Origin: Daphnia pulex
Taxonomy: Eukaryota; Arthropoda; Branchiopoda; Diplostraca; Daphniidae
Direction of reading: 5' to 3'
DNA: 64,000 bases
Assembly (NCBI RefSeq): GCF_021134715.1
Contig: NC_060028.1
Location: forward strand, 6,904,501 to 6,968,500
Program-made: the position numbers and the translations under genes
Shown: positions 23,410-37,559 of the stretch, one piece after another
How the letters are laid out: each line of letters starts with the position of its first letter
Numbering within the stretch: the first letter of the stretch is position 1
The notes under the pieces: model-generated
Seen by the model: only the letters and a program-made list of their open reading frames with translations
Told to the model about the DNA's origin: nothing
The model's database searches: none

Positions 23410-26400
23410 GGTTCTTACTAGCTTAGAGCTAACATACTCAACGAAGAAAGCAGTATTTCGCCCTTGTTACCAGCGTTTTGGACATCTAGAGGACGCTTTT
23501 CTCGGTATTCAATTGAAATTAATTTTAAACACTACCTAGTAACTTAACTATAACTTATAAATTGGGAACATAACATATGAGGCTTGGCGGCTGAGATGTC
23601 TTTCGACGCTTCTCCGTTCCGTCCTCCGAGCACCTTGTCAGAACTTAAAAGCGTCTTAGTCTGTAATAACTCCCTTGGTGTGTGGAATACAAGTTTCACA
23701 AGTTCCTAAAAATTTTTCCAAGAGAATTGCAAACCCTTGTCGACGCCTTCGCCAAAAAACAAAAGGCAAATGGACACTAGTTTCCTTTGGCAGTAAGTTA
23801 CTTTTTTCATGGCTATAACTTAAAACTTATGTATTATTAGGTTAGCAGAATTTAATTAAATACCATTTCTTTACTAGTACTACGAGATAGTGAAATTGAG
23901 GAACCCCCCCGAAGAATATGCTACAACAAATATTCCCCATTCTTCTTCATACTCCCGATGTCATAGGAGACTTTTTCGAGTCGATATTAGTGGGATTCAA
24001 CAACAACAAGTCAACATGGATTCAGAATTTTCGATTAGAACTTTCCGATCTATTATGACCCCGTTCATGAACTAAACATTTGGTTAGAATAACTTTCGAA
24101 ATTTTACAAGCATTTAAGTAACTGTGCTTTACTTTAGTCAACGCAAGGATTGGGGCTTCCGAAGTCTTAAAGCAAATCGAAGATGTCGTAATTGAAGGAC
24201 CTGAACCGTTAGAAAAAATGTTCCAAACAACCGTAAAGTTTAAGGCATTAACTTTTAAATGAGTCAGTGTTACGAATAACGCGTCCGTTAATGTAGCTGC
24301 ATTATTTGCATTTACAAAAATGAAATAATTCTTAAGTCGTATTAATAAGAAAATCTCCGTTCACGTTTTTCCTACAGATGATCATCCTTTTCGAAATTTA
24401 CTTATCTTTTTAGAAATCGTCTTTTGAAAGAATTACATACAAGTCAAATGCGTTGTAGAAATATTCATAAAACTAATGCTCATGCAGCTTTTATATAAAT
24501 AAATATGGCTACCAAAAGAGTATAGTTCTGATTTCAATTTCTGCTTCATATTCATAAAACTCTAACTTTTTTGGAAACGTGTGTTAGGTAAGATAAGTGT
24601 AACCAAAAGAAAAAAATCAATCTGTTTTTACCTTTTGACAAAATTTAATCTTTGAGGTGGCATGTCCGAAGCAGTTGTATGAAGAATAAATTGTCAAAAA
24701 CAAAAACAAAGCAGTTTATAAAAAATTAAAGAAGTACTTAAAAATATAAGAAAATGGAGCAAAGACGCAACCATTAACTTTAAATGAATGACTTATGAAC
24801 ACACAGATGAATTACATATTCCATGAAAAATAAAACATCAACGATGGATTGAAATGGGAGTCTTGATAAGGCAACTTTAGCATAAACTAAGCAAACTTCT
24901 GATTGTGGACTGCCGTAGACTCAGAGGACAGCTGAGACTTGGGACTAGCTCACCTCAGCAGTTCAGAGACCAAATAAAAACTCGACGTGCCAAGAGTGAT
25001 GAACCATTTAATGTCAACGGTTTTTCTTTTGATGTAGAAAGAGTTCCACGAGGCTATGTGTACCAAATAGCTCGCCAAATAGCCTGTCGGGAAAACGAAT
25101 CAAATATACTTCCACCCTACCCCATTATGCAATCGAGGCTTTTTGCCTTTTTTAACCTCAACATTTTCGAAATTAGAATTCCAAATAGAACAGTTCGAGC
25201 GTTTTAAACGTAACACAGTTGGTTTCTCTATAATGAACTGTGACGATCAAAAGAGGCAATGGTTTTGCAAATAAGTTCGATTACATTTTTAAAAATTACT
25301 AACACGGGTACCAACATAACGATCATGCTTTAATAAAATTAACAGCTACCCGAACTTAAAAAAAAATTACCAAAATGTTACAGAATAGTCTGCATAAAAC
25401 CAGCTAAGGATGGGAGAGAAACGCGGTCGAGAAAAAAATGTTGGGGTCTCTTCCTTTCGCTAAAAGAGTGAAAAACTCGAAAAACCTAATTTGCATACTT
25501 GTAAAGGAAAAATATGTAGCCCGAAAAAGGATGAAAGTGTAGGAATGTGTTCGGACGCCATAACAACTAGGTCATTGACATCTGTTGATAAACGAAAACT
25601 GTAGAAATGAACTTTCTAGCTGTCCTAACCAAATCAGTTGTACTGTGTTATTAGCGTGACTTGGTTTTTACTCTGAAAAATAATCATATTAATTTTCTAA
25701 AAAAAATTACTAAAAAAAATCCAATTTCATAATACAGGCCTTTAAATTTTTTGAGTGTTATGGCGAGTAGGTTAGCAATAAATAAGATTTTTTTTTAAAT
25801 TCTGAATTATGTACTACATGATTTCGTAATAATAAAAGACGGAAGACCTTCGTGAAAATCTAACCTTTCTTTTCCGTCAGTTTCTTACCATTAACGACAC
25901 TGATTAACTCAAGACTCAAGATCTCGAATTTGGAATAAAGTGAAGAAAAGTTTAAGATTGTCATATTTATCACCAATATTTCAATGCTGAAAGACGCGGA
26001 TTCAATATTCAACATCTTACGATTGCAACTTATCGTACAATAAAAATACACAATTTATTACCTATAGACATGAATAGCGTTATGGATGTGATCGTTCAAC
26101 GTATCCTGCTTTGCTATTTTCTGTCTCGAATCTTTCGGTGGATGCTTTGCTGGACAAGTGGTCATTTCATTGTGCCAAGAATGAATCCATAAACGATTTT
26201 TTGTACCTATAGATGATATTCAGGTGAAGCATACAACAAAAAATAAACAAACAATCTTAATATGTACATATTTTTTTATCAACTGTTGCAACAGCTTGTT
26301 TTTAATGTTTTGTCATTAAATATAATGGCATCTAACACGATCTAAACAGACTAGATCATTGGTGAATAGACAGGTTACTTTTCACGAATTCATACTTTAC

Positions 26401-26696
26401 TAGTAGTTACTAAATTTGAGAATCCCCATATTCTATTCAGCCTAATGTGAAGAAGAAATCAGCCTTCAAAAAGAAATCGCCATCACTTATAGTGAGCCAA
26501 CTGTAACGACAAGGCTCTTTAGTCGGAGAGCAAAGGGGGAAGAATTAGCACAATGTGTTTAATTGACTATACCTTTGATGAATAGTGTCTATTGTTGCAA
26601 TAGCTCCCACTTCCGAAAAAAAAGAAGCAGAAATAAACATTTTACGATCTGTATAGCGGGTGAAATGGTAACAGAAATAGGACCTGCTATATAGTT
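23410..26696. other. AT-rich region with no recognisable gene
   Basis: Several short frames occur (for example 24905-25207, which reads LRGQLRLGTSSPQQFRDQIK, and 24136-24260), but none has recognisable domains, partners or splice continuity. Decayed exons are likely. Confidence 0.35.
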
Positions 26697-27840
26697 TCAA
26701 AGGAACTCGAGGTAGATTCTAAAGTCCAAGAGTCCTAGAGCGATGTCTGATACAAGAGCTAATTTCAGACAAGTTAAGTTCATACCCAAAAGGATCCACA
26801 TTGTTGAAATCAATTCGGCTAGGTGAAACGGGTGAGATGGAAACTCCTTCAGATTTGACTGTAGAACAATTGGTAGGCATACTTGACCTGACCGCATCAA
26901 AAGTGGAAAGGCTCACACTTGAACGAACCCAAACAGACGGTGGTGGATTTACCTTTTTCTCAAAAGGAGAATGGTCCGTTCAACTATTAATTTTGTATGC
27001 ATTATTTATGAGATTCTTGTATGCATTACTATTCATTTGTGTATGCATTATTTCTTGGAAATCACATTGCTCTTTTACTCAAAGACTATTCTAAGACAAA
27101 GACTATTATTTGGAGAGAACAGATTCCAGAATTACGGTAGTAGGCGGGGATTTTTACTCCCTACAACCATCACATCCAAATTGCAACATTGGAACACGAT
27201 AAATTTGTATGTCTGATGGTTAAAAAAAACTTTTGTTAAAATTCGTTGGAAATTTTAAAAACAGTTTTCCATTTTGTTGTTATTTAGGGAAAAGAGGGGA
27301 CCTTATCATCAAACGAACCTTATCATCACGTCGATCGACCCTTGCATCAGAGATGTCGAACAGTGATGAAGAGTGATCCATTGAACACGTTGTAAATAGC
27401 ATCCATCAGAAATATTCCAGAAAGAGATGTTTATCGAAAAGTAATGGTCGAAAACAGGGTGGAAGTGTTTCTTTACATCAAACTGGAAGTCTGGGACATC
27501 AGCAAGGTGGAAAAATTGGTCGATAACCCGTCAACTTTTACGCAGATGGAGTAAATAACAAATTCGGTGAGGTGCCTAGCGAAAACTTCTTGCTAAATGA
27601 ACGGCAATGTACACATGTTTGGAAACCCACAATTTAAAATTGATTTGCGTCCAGGCGGATGAGTAAGTATTTTAGAAATTGATAATTTATTTCCTGAAAA
27701 TTCAACATTTTTATTTTTATGTTCAGAAATGGTTTATCGCATCAAGTATACGGACACTTGAATTACCACATTTCCGCAAGACAACTTATTGCAAACTATA
27801 TAGAGGAGAATGATGATTTCTTCAAAGATAATTGAAATTT
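26697..27840. other. Degenerate coding-like fragments, unidentified
   Basis: Frames on both strands at 26700-26950 look codon-like (minus: FNNVDPFGYELNLSEISSC; plus: SDLTVEQLVGILDLTASK). At 27590-27830 a frame interrupted by stops reads NGNVHMFGNPQFKIDLRPGG and, after an intron-like gap, NGLSHQVYGHLNYHISARQL. The stops and gaps point to decayed exons. I cannot name the parent genes. Confidence 0.3.
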
Positions 27841-30800
27841 TTAAAAATTGTATTTGCAATCAATTTAAACAATTTTGAACAAACCTAGCTTACATTTCAC
27901 CTTTTGGTGTAGAAAAATATTCTCTTCTCGAGTTACAATCACCATCGGCACAATTTGTTGTGATCTAATGATTTAATTTGTGTTAATATAATTCTAAGAG
28001 CCCAGCTCCAAAAGTAGGGTGATCCATGACCATGGAAGAAATTTACGTTCATGATTGTTTATTTAATTGATTGTTCTTTTTGTCCAATCAAATCATTTCC
28101 TACTATAAATTCTATCCCCAATTACTGTTCTATTTTGTTTTGTCTTTTTTCTTCGTGACCTCGGTCCCTTTTTCTTAACGGGCCGATGTGAACCGTGTTT
28201 GAGCATTATGAAAACTCTGATTTCTTTGTCTTTGGCACGATGTGAAGTTTTGGCGGCCGACGAGCCAATAATAAAACATGCAAAGCCAAGCTACAAGCAA
28301 GAGAGCTCTTTACATTTGTCTTTTTTTTTCTATTTCTTGGAAACGCAGCAGCCGATGTCACTACGCAAGACAGAAGGAGAAGTGCACGAAGTTCCTCCCC
28401 CTAACGGTTGTCAACCTTGCTGTCCCCTTTCGCGTAATTTTCATTGGCTGACAGCTTCGTGCTGTGGCATTGGCAGCTGCGTTACCAAGTATCTGGTAAA
28501 TAGAAAAACAACTGTAAATATCCCTATTAGCACGGTTATAAGGGCTGTAACCCAGGCCATGATTACCCAGTCCACTGCCCGATTTCAAGGAAAAAAAAAC
28601 AAAAATGTGAACAAACAGGGGTATTTTTTTACGAGGCGTATCGCTGGGTCCGCGGGCTAACTGGAGCTGTATCGCCGTCTAGTATTCACACAGAGAAGCT
28701 CGTTTTGCAATATGACTGTGGCCTCAAGAAAGACGAAAAAATGAACAACTAAAAAAATTGTCATTGACAAAGACGTCCAGGAGTGTTAAGAAAACAGCAT
28801 TGACGTCTGACGTCTCACTGCTAGAAGAAGAAGATTATTAAAAATTTTGGGAATTTTTTAAAGTTATTTCAATGCTCTTGTTCAATGAGATAAAAGTTGA
28901 GGAGGATTTTTTAAATTTCAATAACATTTTCAAGTTTCTTTTATCAATACTCTTTTGACTAAGTATAGAAATACAATTTGTAAACGTTATGCATGATCGA
29001 TTTAGAAATAGTAGCCTGGTATACTTTTTGTGTTCCGTTGGGATGACCATGAAAGGGTCACTTTTCGCTTTTTGCACATACCGATCAAACCCATGCTTTA
29101 AAAAACCCATCTATTCAACCCATGTAAAAAAACCCGTTCATTAAGCTTTGCGTTACAGCCCTAACGGTTATTATTTTATTATTGTATTACCATGCTATTA
29201 GAGTTTTCTGTGGGTATTTTGCAAACATGTGCAACTATTTCGTTCGTTTCTCACTCCATCGCATCACTCCTAAGACCATCTATCCAGTAACAGATAGCTA
29301 AATAGGCAGCACTAAAAAAAATCCCTCTCGGTTTTTTCTCTCACATTAAATTTCACATCTTGATTAGCAGCCTTTCGAACGTCAATAGAAAACAACTCTA
29401 GGGTGAACTTATCCATCGTTACTTTTTTACACTAATTATCGATAATGTTTCACGCTTATTCACTGTTTGGCTCAGTCTAAAGTCCGTCTACTTCATCGAT
29501 ACCTAACGACTTTGATCCCAACAGAAACGATAACGTTTCCCGTTTATTTGGTGTTTCGATTCACTACCTTTTGTAAGTGGAACCTTTGTGCAACAGGAAC
29601 AATTATATCGTAGTTGATCGTTAGCTTTCTTTTGCCTTTTATGGTTTCTCAAACACAAATTTTTGATGGATGCCTTAGATTGTTCCAAAGCCACATGCAC
29701 CAGTTTTTGAAAGAGGCTATCTCAAATTAGGAAACAAAACAAATTTAGGAAGTTATTTAAAGTCGTCGTTGTTATTTATGGAGTAGAGCTTTGAGATATT
29801 GGGGTGATTTCATTATTTTGAAAGCGTCTTAAGAAGTTCGTCAGAATCAAAATCTTTGGAAAAAAATCTCGATTATACGAAAATGTTTAACTTTTAAAGT
29901 AGAAAATACAGAAAATCAGTTCGTGAATAACAGACCTGGTGTAGAACTGTACCTAACGCAATTAGATAGATTGACACCATTTCCGGGCCTCCGTAGCTAC
30001 AGCATCTGATTAGAGTGATTTCAATCCAAACTTTTGACGTTCAATTGTAAATGTTTTTAACTTACTTTGCAAGTCCGAAAGATTTTTACCAAACGCTGAG
30101 ATAACTCCGGATGTAATATGTATTTGTCTTTATTGGTCCGTGGCATGAAGTGGATGCAAGTTTTGGTGTCCATGAAGATGTAAAAACGACGTCGTGGAAG
30201 GGTCGGTGGATAGGGTTATGGATATAAGTGTGTATCCATTGATAAATTTAGTAGAGAACGGCGTTGTGGATTGGAGATTGCGTTGAGGAGACCGAGCAAA
30301 TCTATCAAAACCCAGCTAAGAAAAGAAATTGGAGTGGATATTAAAGAATACCACCACTCAAGAAAATCCAGAATCAGAAATTGTGCTGCTGATGGATTAC
30401 TAATAGGAGGGTTCTGATGTCAACATGTAATTTTGTAGAAGGTGATTGTCGACTAACGTAGAAAGAAGTAATTTTATTTTTTGTTGTTGAATCCTAACAT
30501 GTTAGTGTATATCTACCATGTACATCTTGTATATCTTGGTAGATCTTGTATATCTTGTGTATATCTTACCATTTGCCATTTCTCTTTTCGAGTTCAACCT
30601 TGGAATCTTCTTTGACTTATCTCCAATTTTCCTTCCATTGACAGTCTTCTTATTGATTTCTTCATCATTCATTCGTTTATTTGTTCTCCTTCCCTTTTTT
30701 ATGGGGTTTTGTAATCGTCACAAAAGTTTTCATTCACTTGGTCATGTTTTTGACACATGCTGGACGGAGTAATGGAAAGCTCACATGAAGTGCTTCCAAA

Positions 30801-32359
30801 TAATCCACCAGAGTTTGAAAAATCACTCACTTTATGAGGAACAAGACATTGACACGTTGATGTAATAACAGTGTCTTGTGACGAAATTCTGTGTGGTTTA
30901 TCTAAAATTGGTTTTCGTTCCATAAGTTTTGAATTATTAGAAAACTTAGTTTCCATTGTTTACCTGGCTTCAGCTTGCTCAATTTTGTAGATTTAGGAAC
31001 GGTGGGTTTTGATAGCTTTTTTTTTTACTGCATTGTTGTCACTTGTTGATAATGTATCATCATTACTTTCAGCATAATTTATCACTTTTTACTACTTATA
31101 GTTTGAAGAACATTATCCATGGAATTGATTCGAAGATCTAAAAATTAAATGTTCTTTTCTAATTTCATCTTAATTATGCAAGACGAAAAAAGTTTCAATT
31201 TTAAAACGACGAAAGAATTCCTACTTACCTTAGTCTACCAAGGTTTTCACAAAATTCAATATTATTTGATTTTAATTTATTATTTTACAGATCGCCATCG
31301 AGATATCAGTCAAATTCTGAGTGCTGCCGTTCAGGACATAGTGAATGACGTCATGCATGAAGTTGTTCATGATGCCGCGCATGATAATGTGCGTTACTTG
31401 TGTGGTGCAAACTTCAAAGGTGGATGATGCCGTGGAAAAGAAGGTTATTACCCCAATTAAAAAGGTTAAACTGTTGTTTTTCTTGGTGATTATCCATTCG
31501 AGAATAAATGTTGTATTAAAGAAATCTATTCAATATGAGGTTTCATTAAAAAAGCCTTCAAAATACAAAACAGAATTTTTGAAGGCTTGGTTGAAGTTTA
31601 AAAAGGTTACGAGAAAAATCTGTTCTTTCAAAGACAGTAAAAAGGCAACTTGGCTAAAAGTAAATGCAGATTAATAGAAATAAATAGCATTAAAAACTTT
31701 CGAACAAAGTTTAAAAGGAATATTTGCATTTTGATTGAGATGTGCTATTGTTGGGGTACTTGTCATGCAACGCGAATCCTATTTGGACGACGCAAGACGA
31801 TTTTTCAACAAAATGTTACAGAGGGATTATTCTGATAGGAGTGGCTCCACATCGCCTGGGAAAATAATTGCCACGTTTCCTCGTCGTTCAACCACAAAAG
31901 GCACTTCACGATGTTGGATGTATTTTGTGTTGTATTAGGCGTCGTCGATTTCCGAAAAATTTTTTTGGCTGAAGACAGTTTTGCATATGGTTCGAAACCA
32001 TGCCATCAGAGGGGGGAAATCTTTAATGCTCGGACTGTTTTTGGATTCGTTTCTGTAGATGACCAAGATAAGATGAATTTCAATGGGGATGGGTAACTTG
32101 GATAAGAATGGATGGAATTCTTGAACGATACTTTTTTGCTGTGGATAAAACCGATTATTTTCGCTTAAGATGAAAAATTTTCAGCATCTGCACATCTTGT
32201 CAAGTAAATGAATCTCTCTTTATTGTCAATAATGTCATTCCTTCCCCTGAGGCAGATATCATCATCGCCTAAAAAATTTGCTCCACCAACTCCTCCATTC
32301 CTCCTGCATGCGTGAAGTAACCCCGAAAGCCGAAAGTTAGATTGACCAAGCAATTTACA
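27841..32359. other. AT-rich region with no supportable gene
   Basis: A 153-codon frame at 28199-28660 has no recognisable features. Opposite it, the minus strand near 28560-28490 reads a membrane-segment-like AWVTALITVLIGIFTVVFLF before a GT. Near 30520-30570 there is a short array of TCTTGTATA/TATCTTG words. At 31553-31672 a basic, Lys-rich frame (KYKTEFLKAWLKFKKVTRK) occurs. None can be assigned to a gene. Confidence 0.3.
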
Positions 32360-34740
32360 ATGGCGGACTGGCTGGCAAGGAAAAGTAAGCCACATAATCC
32401 CGATGTATATTCCGTGCAGATATCTGTTCATCAGTACGTTTTACTGAGGCCCCATGAGTTCATCGGGTCAGTTCAGCCTGTTAAAGAAGTTTCGGCAAAA
32501 AAATGGATTTGCCGAATTGGATTTGCCGAATCGACATAATGCCGAAATGGTATTGTCGATTCGGCAAAACTTGCCGAAGATTTTTCGTATAAATGCCCGT
32601 AGTATGCCTCGAATTTCTATCATTCTAATCTGTATCACTCAAATCATCCTTATCGTCATCAAAATTAAAAGCATCATTCAATTCATTATTGTTACTATAC
32701 ACTTCCGCAACTTCTTTTAATAATTTTTTACAACTGATTTTATCTGGGCATGACTCCCACAATTCGATTAACTTTGCATTGACACAAGCCGTAATTTTAC
32801 GACAACGTTTTTTTATCTTATTCTGGCACAGCAATTTGTTATTTAGGGGAATCATTTTAGCTTCTTGGTGTAACATAGGTACTAAGACATAAAAATTCTT
32901 TTGGCATTCATTCTGCCATTGACCCTGTTATGCCAACCTTCGGCGTCATTATTCGTTCTTATAGGCTGATGAAAAACTGACCACTTAATTGGTGGCCAGA
33001 CAGAGCCTACTATCCAATTATTACTTAGCCTACCACCTAACTGTACTTTTTAGACACTTCATTTGATTCATTTGATTGCTCTTCTGTCATAAAAATTAAG
33101 TGACGCTTGCTTCCCACCTTTACTTCCCCTCTAAAAAAAATTTCCATTGCACAAATAACACAGATATTTCCCGCCATTGCAAGAAAAAAGGAATAACAGC
33201 AAGAATAACCTTCTTAAGTGAAAGCAGAGAAACAACTGACTGAAATACCGCTAAAAATTACATAGTTGCCGAATCGACATATAAATTTGCCGAAATGACT
33301 TAATTTAGGTACCATTTCGGCGATGTTGCCGAATCGACAATCAGTGATTCGCCGAAACGGCAATTTGCCGAATCGACATGGAATCCATGTGGGTCTATGA
33401 GGAAAATCCTGGAATGATCCAGAGAGAAATTACTTACGTACCCGGAATGTACAAAATATTTGACAGCATTATTGTCAATGCTGCAGACAACAAAGTCAGA
33501 GATCCCAAGATGAATGTCATTAAAGTCTACATTGATGAGTAAGCTTGGGAATTTACTGCATGGTGTGTTATCAGTTTTCTAAAACATGGTTTTTGCTTCT
33601 CACAGGGAGAATAATGTAATTACGATCTACAATAATGGAAAAAGCATTCCTGTTGTAGAAGACACAGTAGAAAAGGAGTATGTCCCCTCTCTGATCTTTG
33701 GACATGTTTTTCTTGACAGCAACTTTAATGAAAAACAGAACAAATTAACTGATTTTGGGGGGAAGATGTGCAACACCTTCAGCACTTCATTTCATTTGGA
33801 AACAGCATCTGAAGAGGGGCGGCTAAAGTTCAAGCAGACCTGGACTGCTAACATGACAAAAGCTGGAACTCTCAAGATCGTAAACTACACAAAAAAGGAT
33901 TTCACACAAATTACTTTCTCGCCTGATCTGGCAAGATTCAAAGTAAACATCTTTGCAAAATTTTATTCCTGTAAAAAAAATACATTCAATGTGTTTTGCT
34001 AGATGGATTCGCTGGATAAGGACGCAGTTGCTCTTCTGTCTCGCCGTGCTTTCGATATTGCCGCTTCAACTCGTGGCGTTAAAGTTTTCCTAAACGGCAA
34101 GCGTATTCCTATCAATAATTTCAAGGACTACGTTGATCTCTGTCTGAAGGTGTTGTTGATTCATCTTTATTGATTATTTAAAAAAACAAGCTTATGGTAA
34201 TTTTCAATCTAGGGTAAAGAAGATGATGATGGAGCTCAGCTTAAATGCGTTTATGAAGCAGTAAGTGAAAACTGGGAAATCGCTGTTGCTTTTTCTGATG
34301 ATGGATTTCAACAAGTTTCATTCGTAAACTCAATCGCAACTACTAGAGGAGGTCTACATGTCAACTATGTTACTAAAAAAGTAACAAAAACATTTGCAAG
34401 AATCTCTGAAGAGACAAAACATCAAAATGAAATTTCGTGATATAAAAAATCACCTGTGGATTTTCGTCAACTGTTTAATCGTCAACTGTTTAATCGTCAA
34501 CTCAACTTTCGATTCTCAAACAAAGGAAAACATGACTCTCCAGGCCAAAAGCTTTGGTTCCACTTGCAAACCTAGCAAAAAAAAATTTTCCGAGGTATGT
34601 TTCAATAATAATTGAAGTTATTTCTCTTAACATATAATTTGTTAATATTCGTTGCAGCTCAAAAATTCTGGTGTGATTGAAAGTCTAATTACTCGGGCAA
34701 AGTTTAAGGCGCAAACTGAATTGAACAAGATTGAATTGAA
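32360..34740 (+). pseudogene. DNA topoisomerase II pseudogene (5' part)
   Basis: Recognisable blocks of the topoisomerase II ATPase domain appear in order: VLLRPHEFIGSVQPVKE (to 32488), then after an inserted TIR element WVYEENPGMIQREITYVPG and VNAADNKVRDPKM (33381-33540), a retained intron-like gap, then a long exon to about 33940, SLDKDAVALLSRRAFDIA (34003-), and the QTKENMTLQAKSFGSTC block (34510-). Breaks: the insertion at 32489-33380, loss of the GGRNGYGAK ATP-binding loop (the sequence reads LTDFGGKMCN near 33755), a stop after the VNSIATTRGG exon, a frameshift before the KNHLWIFVN block, and a 15-bp tandem duplication at 34465-34494. The copy ends after FKAQTELNK. Retained GT...AG gaps mean a DNA-level duplicate, not a retrocopy. 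Confidence 0.85.
32489..33380. mobile_element. TIR element inserted in the topoisomerase II pseudogene
   Basis: Both ends carry repeated TTGCCGAATCGACA words in opposite orientation (left near 32527 and 32553, right near 33264, 33324 and 33364). The topoisomerase II reading stops at GAA (32486-32488) and resumes at GAA (33381-33383), consistent with a 3-bp target duplication and exact insertion into an exon. Inside, a minus-strand frame at 32876-32625 (LIELWESCPDKISCKKLLKE) is Lys/Asp-rich and unidentified. About 892 bp; probably non-autonomous. Confidence 0.65.
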
Positions 34741-34937
34741 AAGAATCCTCACACTAGTTTTCATTATAATTCCGTCAACCAATTCATCACCTTTGCTAGG
34801 CCCTTTTTTGTATTTATAGTCGTTGTTTGGTTGTGGTTTGTTTTCATACAAAATTTTTGGAAAACTTGTTAAACAAAGAGCAATTGGATTTTGATATCGC
34901 AATAATGTACTGCGTAAAAGCACAAAAATTTGTTTTT

Positions 34938-35165
34938 CTATGTAACAAAATTCCACCACCCCCACTCCTCTTCCGCGATTTCATCTGTTACCGCTGTGTA
35001 GAGGAAGTATTCGTATTTTGCCGTCTCGATGTATCTTTGCTTCATGTGTTCTTTTAAAGATGTCCATTTCTTTATGGCGTCCCGTATTAATTGTGGAATG
35101 ATAGTGCGCCACGGAAATTCAACAAGTATGTGGACATCCCCTCTGAAATCAGCGCACATAGACCT
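34938..35165 (-). CDS. Possible orphan 3' exon, unidentified
   Basis: After an acceptor-like TTTCTTTTAG the minus strand reads about 75 codons to a stop: it includes FRGDVHILVEFPWRTIIPQL and KWTSLKEHMKQRYIETAKYE, ending EEEWGWWNFVT. Composition is protein-like and the acceptor is good, but no upstream exon was found, so it may be part of a decayed gene. Confidence 0.3.
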   Translation of the reverse strand, partial: RSMCADFRGDVHILVEFPWRTIIPQLIRDAIKKWTSLKEHMKQRYIETAKYEYFLYTAVTDEIAEEEWGWWNFVT

Positions 35166-37559
35166 AAAAGAAACATTTATGTAAACGTTAAGTTTTTTTG
35201 AGTTTTTAGACGTCTATGCTAAAAAATTCATAAAATGCTATCTAAAGAAAACTGTGCTTTCTGGTGTTTTGATACTGTATCACCAATACATTCTCTGTCT
35301 TTTTCGTATCGTGAGCCGATACGATACGCCGATACGTTCTTATAACTTGTTCATTGACGAAGTTCATTAACGAAGTTCATTAACTTCATTCATTGACGAG
35401 CCGATGGCACCCGCCAATAAGTGGAGCATTCCAAGAACAAATGTATACAAGACTCGGCCAAAAAGAGATGAGAGTATATAACCTGCATAACCCCCATCAA
35501 TTAAATATAAGATTAGAAAAAAGGACATGAACTTGTGCACTGTTGAAAAGAAAAACTTTAACTGAGCATACAGTAATCATCAAGTCAGGCGTAAAATCGA
35601 TATAGATTGTATGGCGCAATAACTGGGATGTTTTAAAGTGGGGGCATCTTTTATAACGCTTCTTGTTCCTTAACCTTTTTGCGTTCCAACTTTTTTTTAA
35701 TCTTTGGAAAGTGATACATCTTTTCCTTAAGTAGGTCACCACATTCTACTCATCGCAGCCAAAGTACGTATGTAAAACCCTTAGAACTATAAACACTCCT
35801 GGAGGTGCACATAAAGCTTACATGTGAAAAGAAAATTGGAACTACTGAAATTGGATATTGCTTTCATAAGCGAATACAAGAGCGCCAATGAAAAGGTTAA
35901 GAGACATTCAGATTTGACTGTGTAAATATAGATTTCCAGAGCTGAACGGGGGAGAACTATTTCTATGTAATTGGAAAAGTCAAGAAATTTAGGTTGTGAA
36001 CCTAACATGCTGTCTTTATCTTCCCCAAAAATGGCCTTTCTTATTTCCGAATCGATTGTCTTAGCGAAGTTGTGGGATCATCAGAAGGACCATCTGCTTT
36101 AGGAGAACAATTTTCAACGACATTTCGTGAACGACCCCGTCCTCCTCCTCCTAAGGTGGTTTTAAGCAACAGTTTTCGGTTGTTTAAGGGATTTTTTCTT
36201 GCTATTCGTCTTTTCTTTCGACGTAAATAATGGAAATTGGTCAAATGGCGTCTATCTCTTTCTTCACTGAAACACTCCTTTGTTTACCTTTTGGTGAGAA
36301 CGTTGCTATTTTTATTTCAAGGTTTCCCTTTAGATTAAATGGATTTAGTGTGCCTAGTAGTTATGAAAAAATTATTATTGCTGTGGCGAGGATAAATAAG
36401 GAAAGCCAACTGATAGGAGGCCTCGGGAAAAAATAGCTTCAACTAACAGGCAAAGGATTGCGTTTTTCGTATTTTTTACATCTTCACATAAAACTATCAA
36501 CGAACGAATAACGACCTGCAGTAAGCGACTTCCAAAAGAATTTCAGTAAAAAAGCCAAAGTTTGAATTATTTAGAAGATTAGAACTGTCGAGTTTAGAAC
36601 ATTTCTGTTATACACTGGACCAGTCTTGAAAGGCGTTCTTCCTGAGGAGCAGTCTGAAAAACTTTTTAGATTTTGACACGGCTATTAGAATTCTTTGTTC
36701 ACCTTCGTCCACGGAAAGTCAGATTAATTATGCCGATCAATGCTTAAAATGCTTTTCTTAACAATTCGTTATTCTTTACGGGCGATACCAATTAATTTAT
36801 AACGTCCACACCCTGAGTCACTGGAAAAATGAATGTAGAAAGTTAAAAGGTTAAAATTCCATTTGTAAATTTTTTCGGAAAATTAAAGTTCTGATGCGCG
36901 GAACCAGAAGGCCATTGGCTCAATTTAAAAAAATGTTTGTCCGAAATCGATAATTTTGACAATTTCGTTCAGGGTGATGTTACAAAACATCATTATGGCC
37001 CATATTCAATTCATTTTGAATCAATTAAACCAATGCCAGCTTACTCTTTTGTTATTAGTATAACGAATGTCGGGTCCTGAAGATGGAGGCAAAGACAAAA
37101 TAATTTATTTATTTAAAAGAATATCGCTTGAAAGACGAACGCGTCAATTTCATTAATTTGTATGAATTTCCAATTAAGGCTCATAAACTTCTACATGAAT
37201 TTTTATGCCAATGGCTGATTGTAGGGATGTTGTGAAATGTTTTTTGTTCAAATTACGAAAACAGCCTTTTTTTCCACATATTCACAGCCTATGATTTCAT
37301 TTTGAACACTTTTTTTTAATTCACGCAACGAAATTGTTTTAAATTATTATCTCAGATGGGTTCGCTTTTGGTAACAATATTCTACTAGAGCAGCACTTTT
37401 AAAAAATGATGTACACTATGAATACACCATGGTTCATTTCACGTTAGTTTTAAATTTTTTAGGCAATTATGTATGGTGTGTCCATTTGACATGTGAATAA
37501 TTATGTTAAACAAAAGTATATTATTTATTAGATGTATATTTTCTATTTGAAACTGATGT
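35166..37559. other. AT-rich region with no recognisable gene
   Basis: No gene can be supported. Near 35347-35400 there is a short tandem of ACGAAGTTCATTA units. A basic minus-strand frame at 36244-36041 (RKKRRIARKNPLNNRKLLLK) has no recognisable family. Confidence 0.35.

Noticed and set aside
28199..28660. 153-codon plus-strand frame
   Set aside because: No domain, no homologue recognised, poor composition; may be chance in a decayed region.
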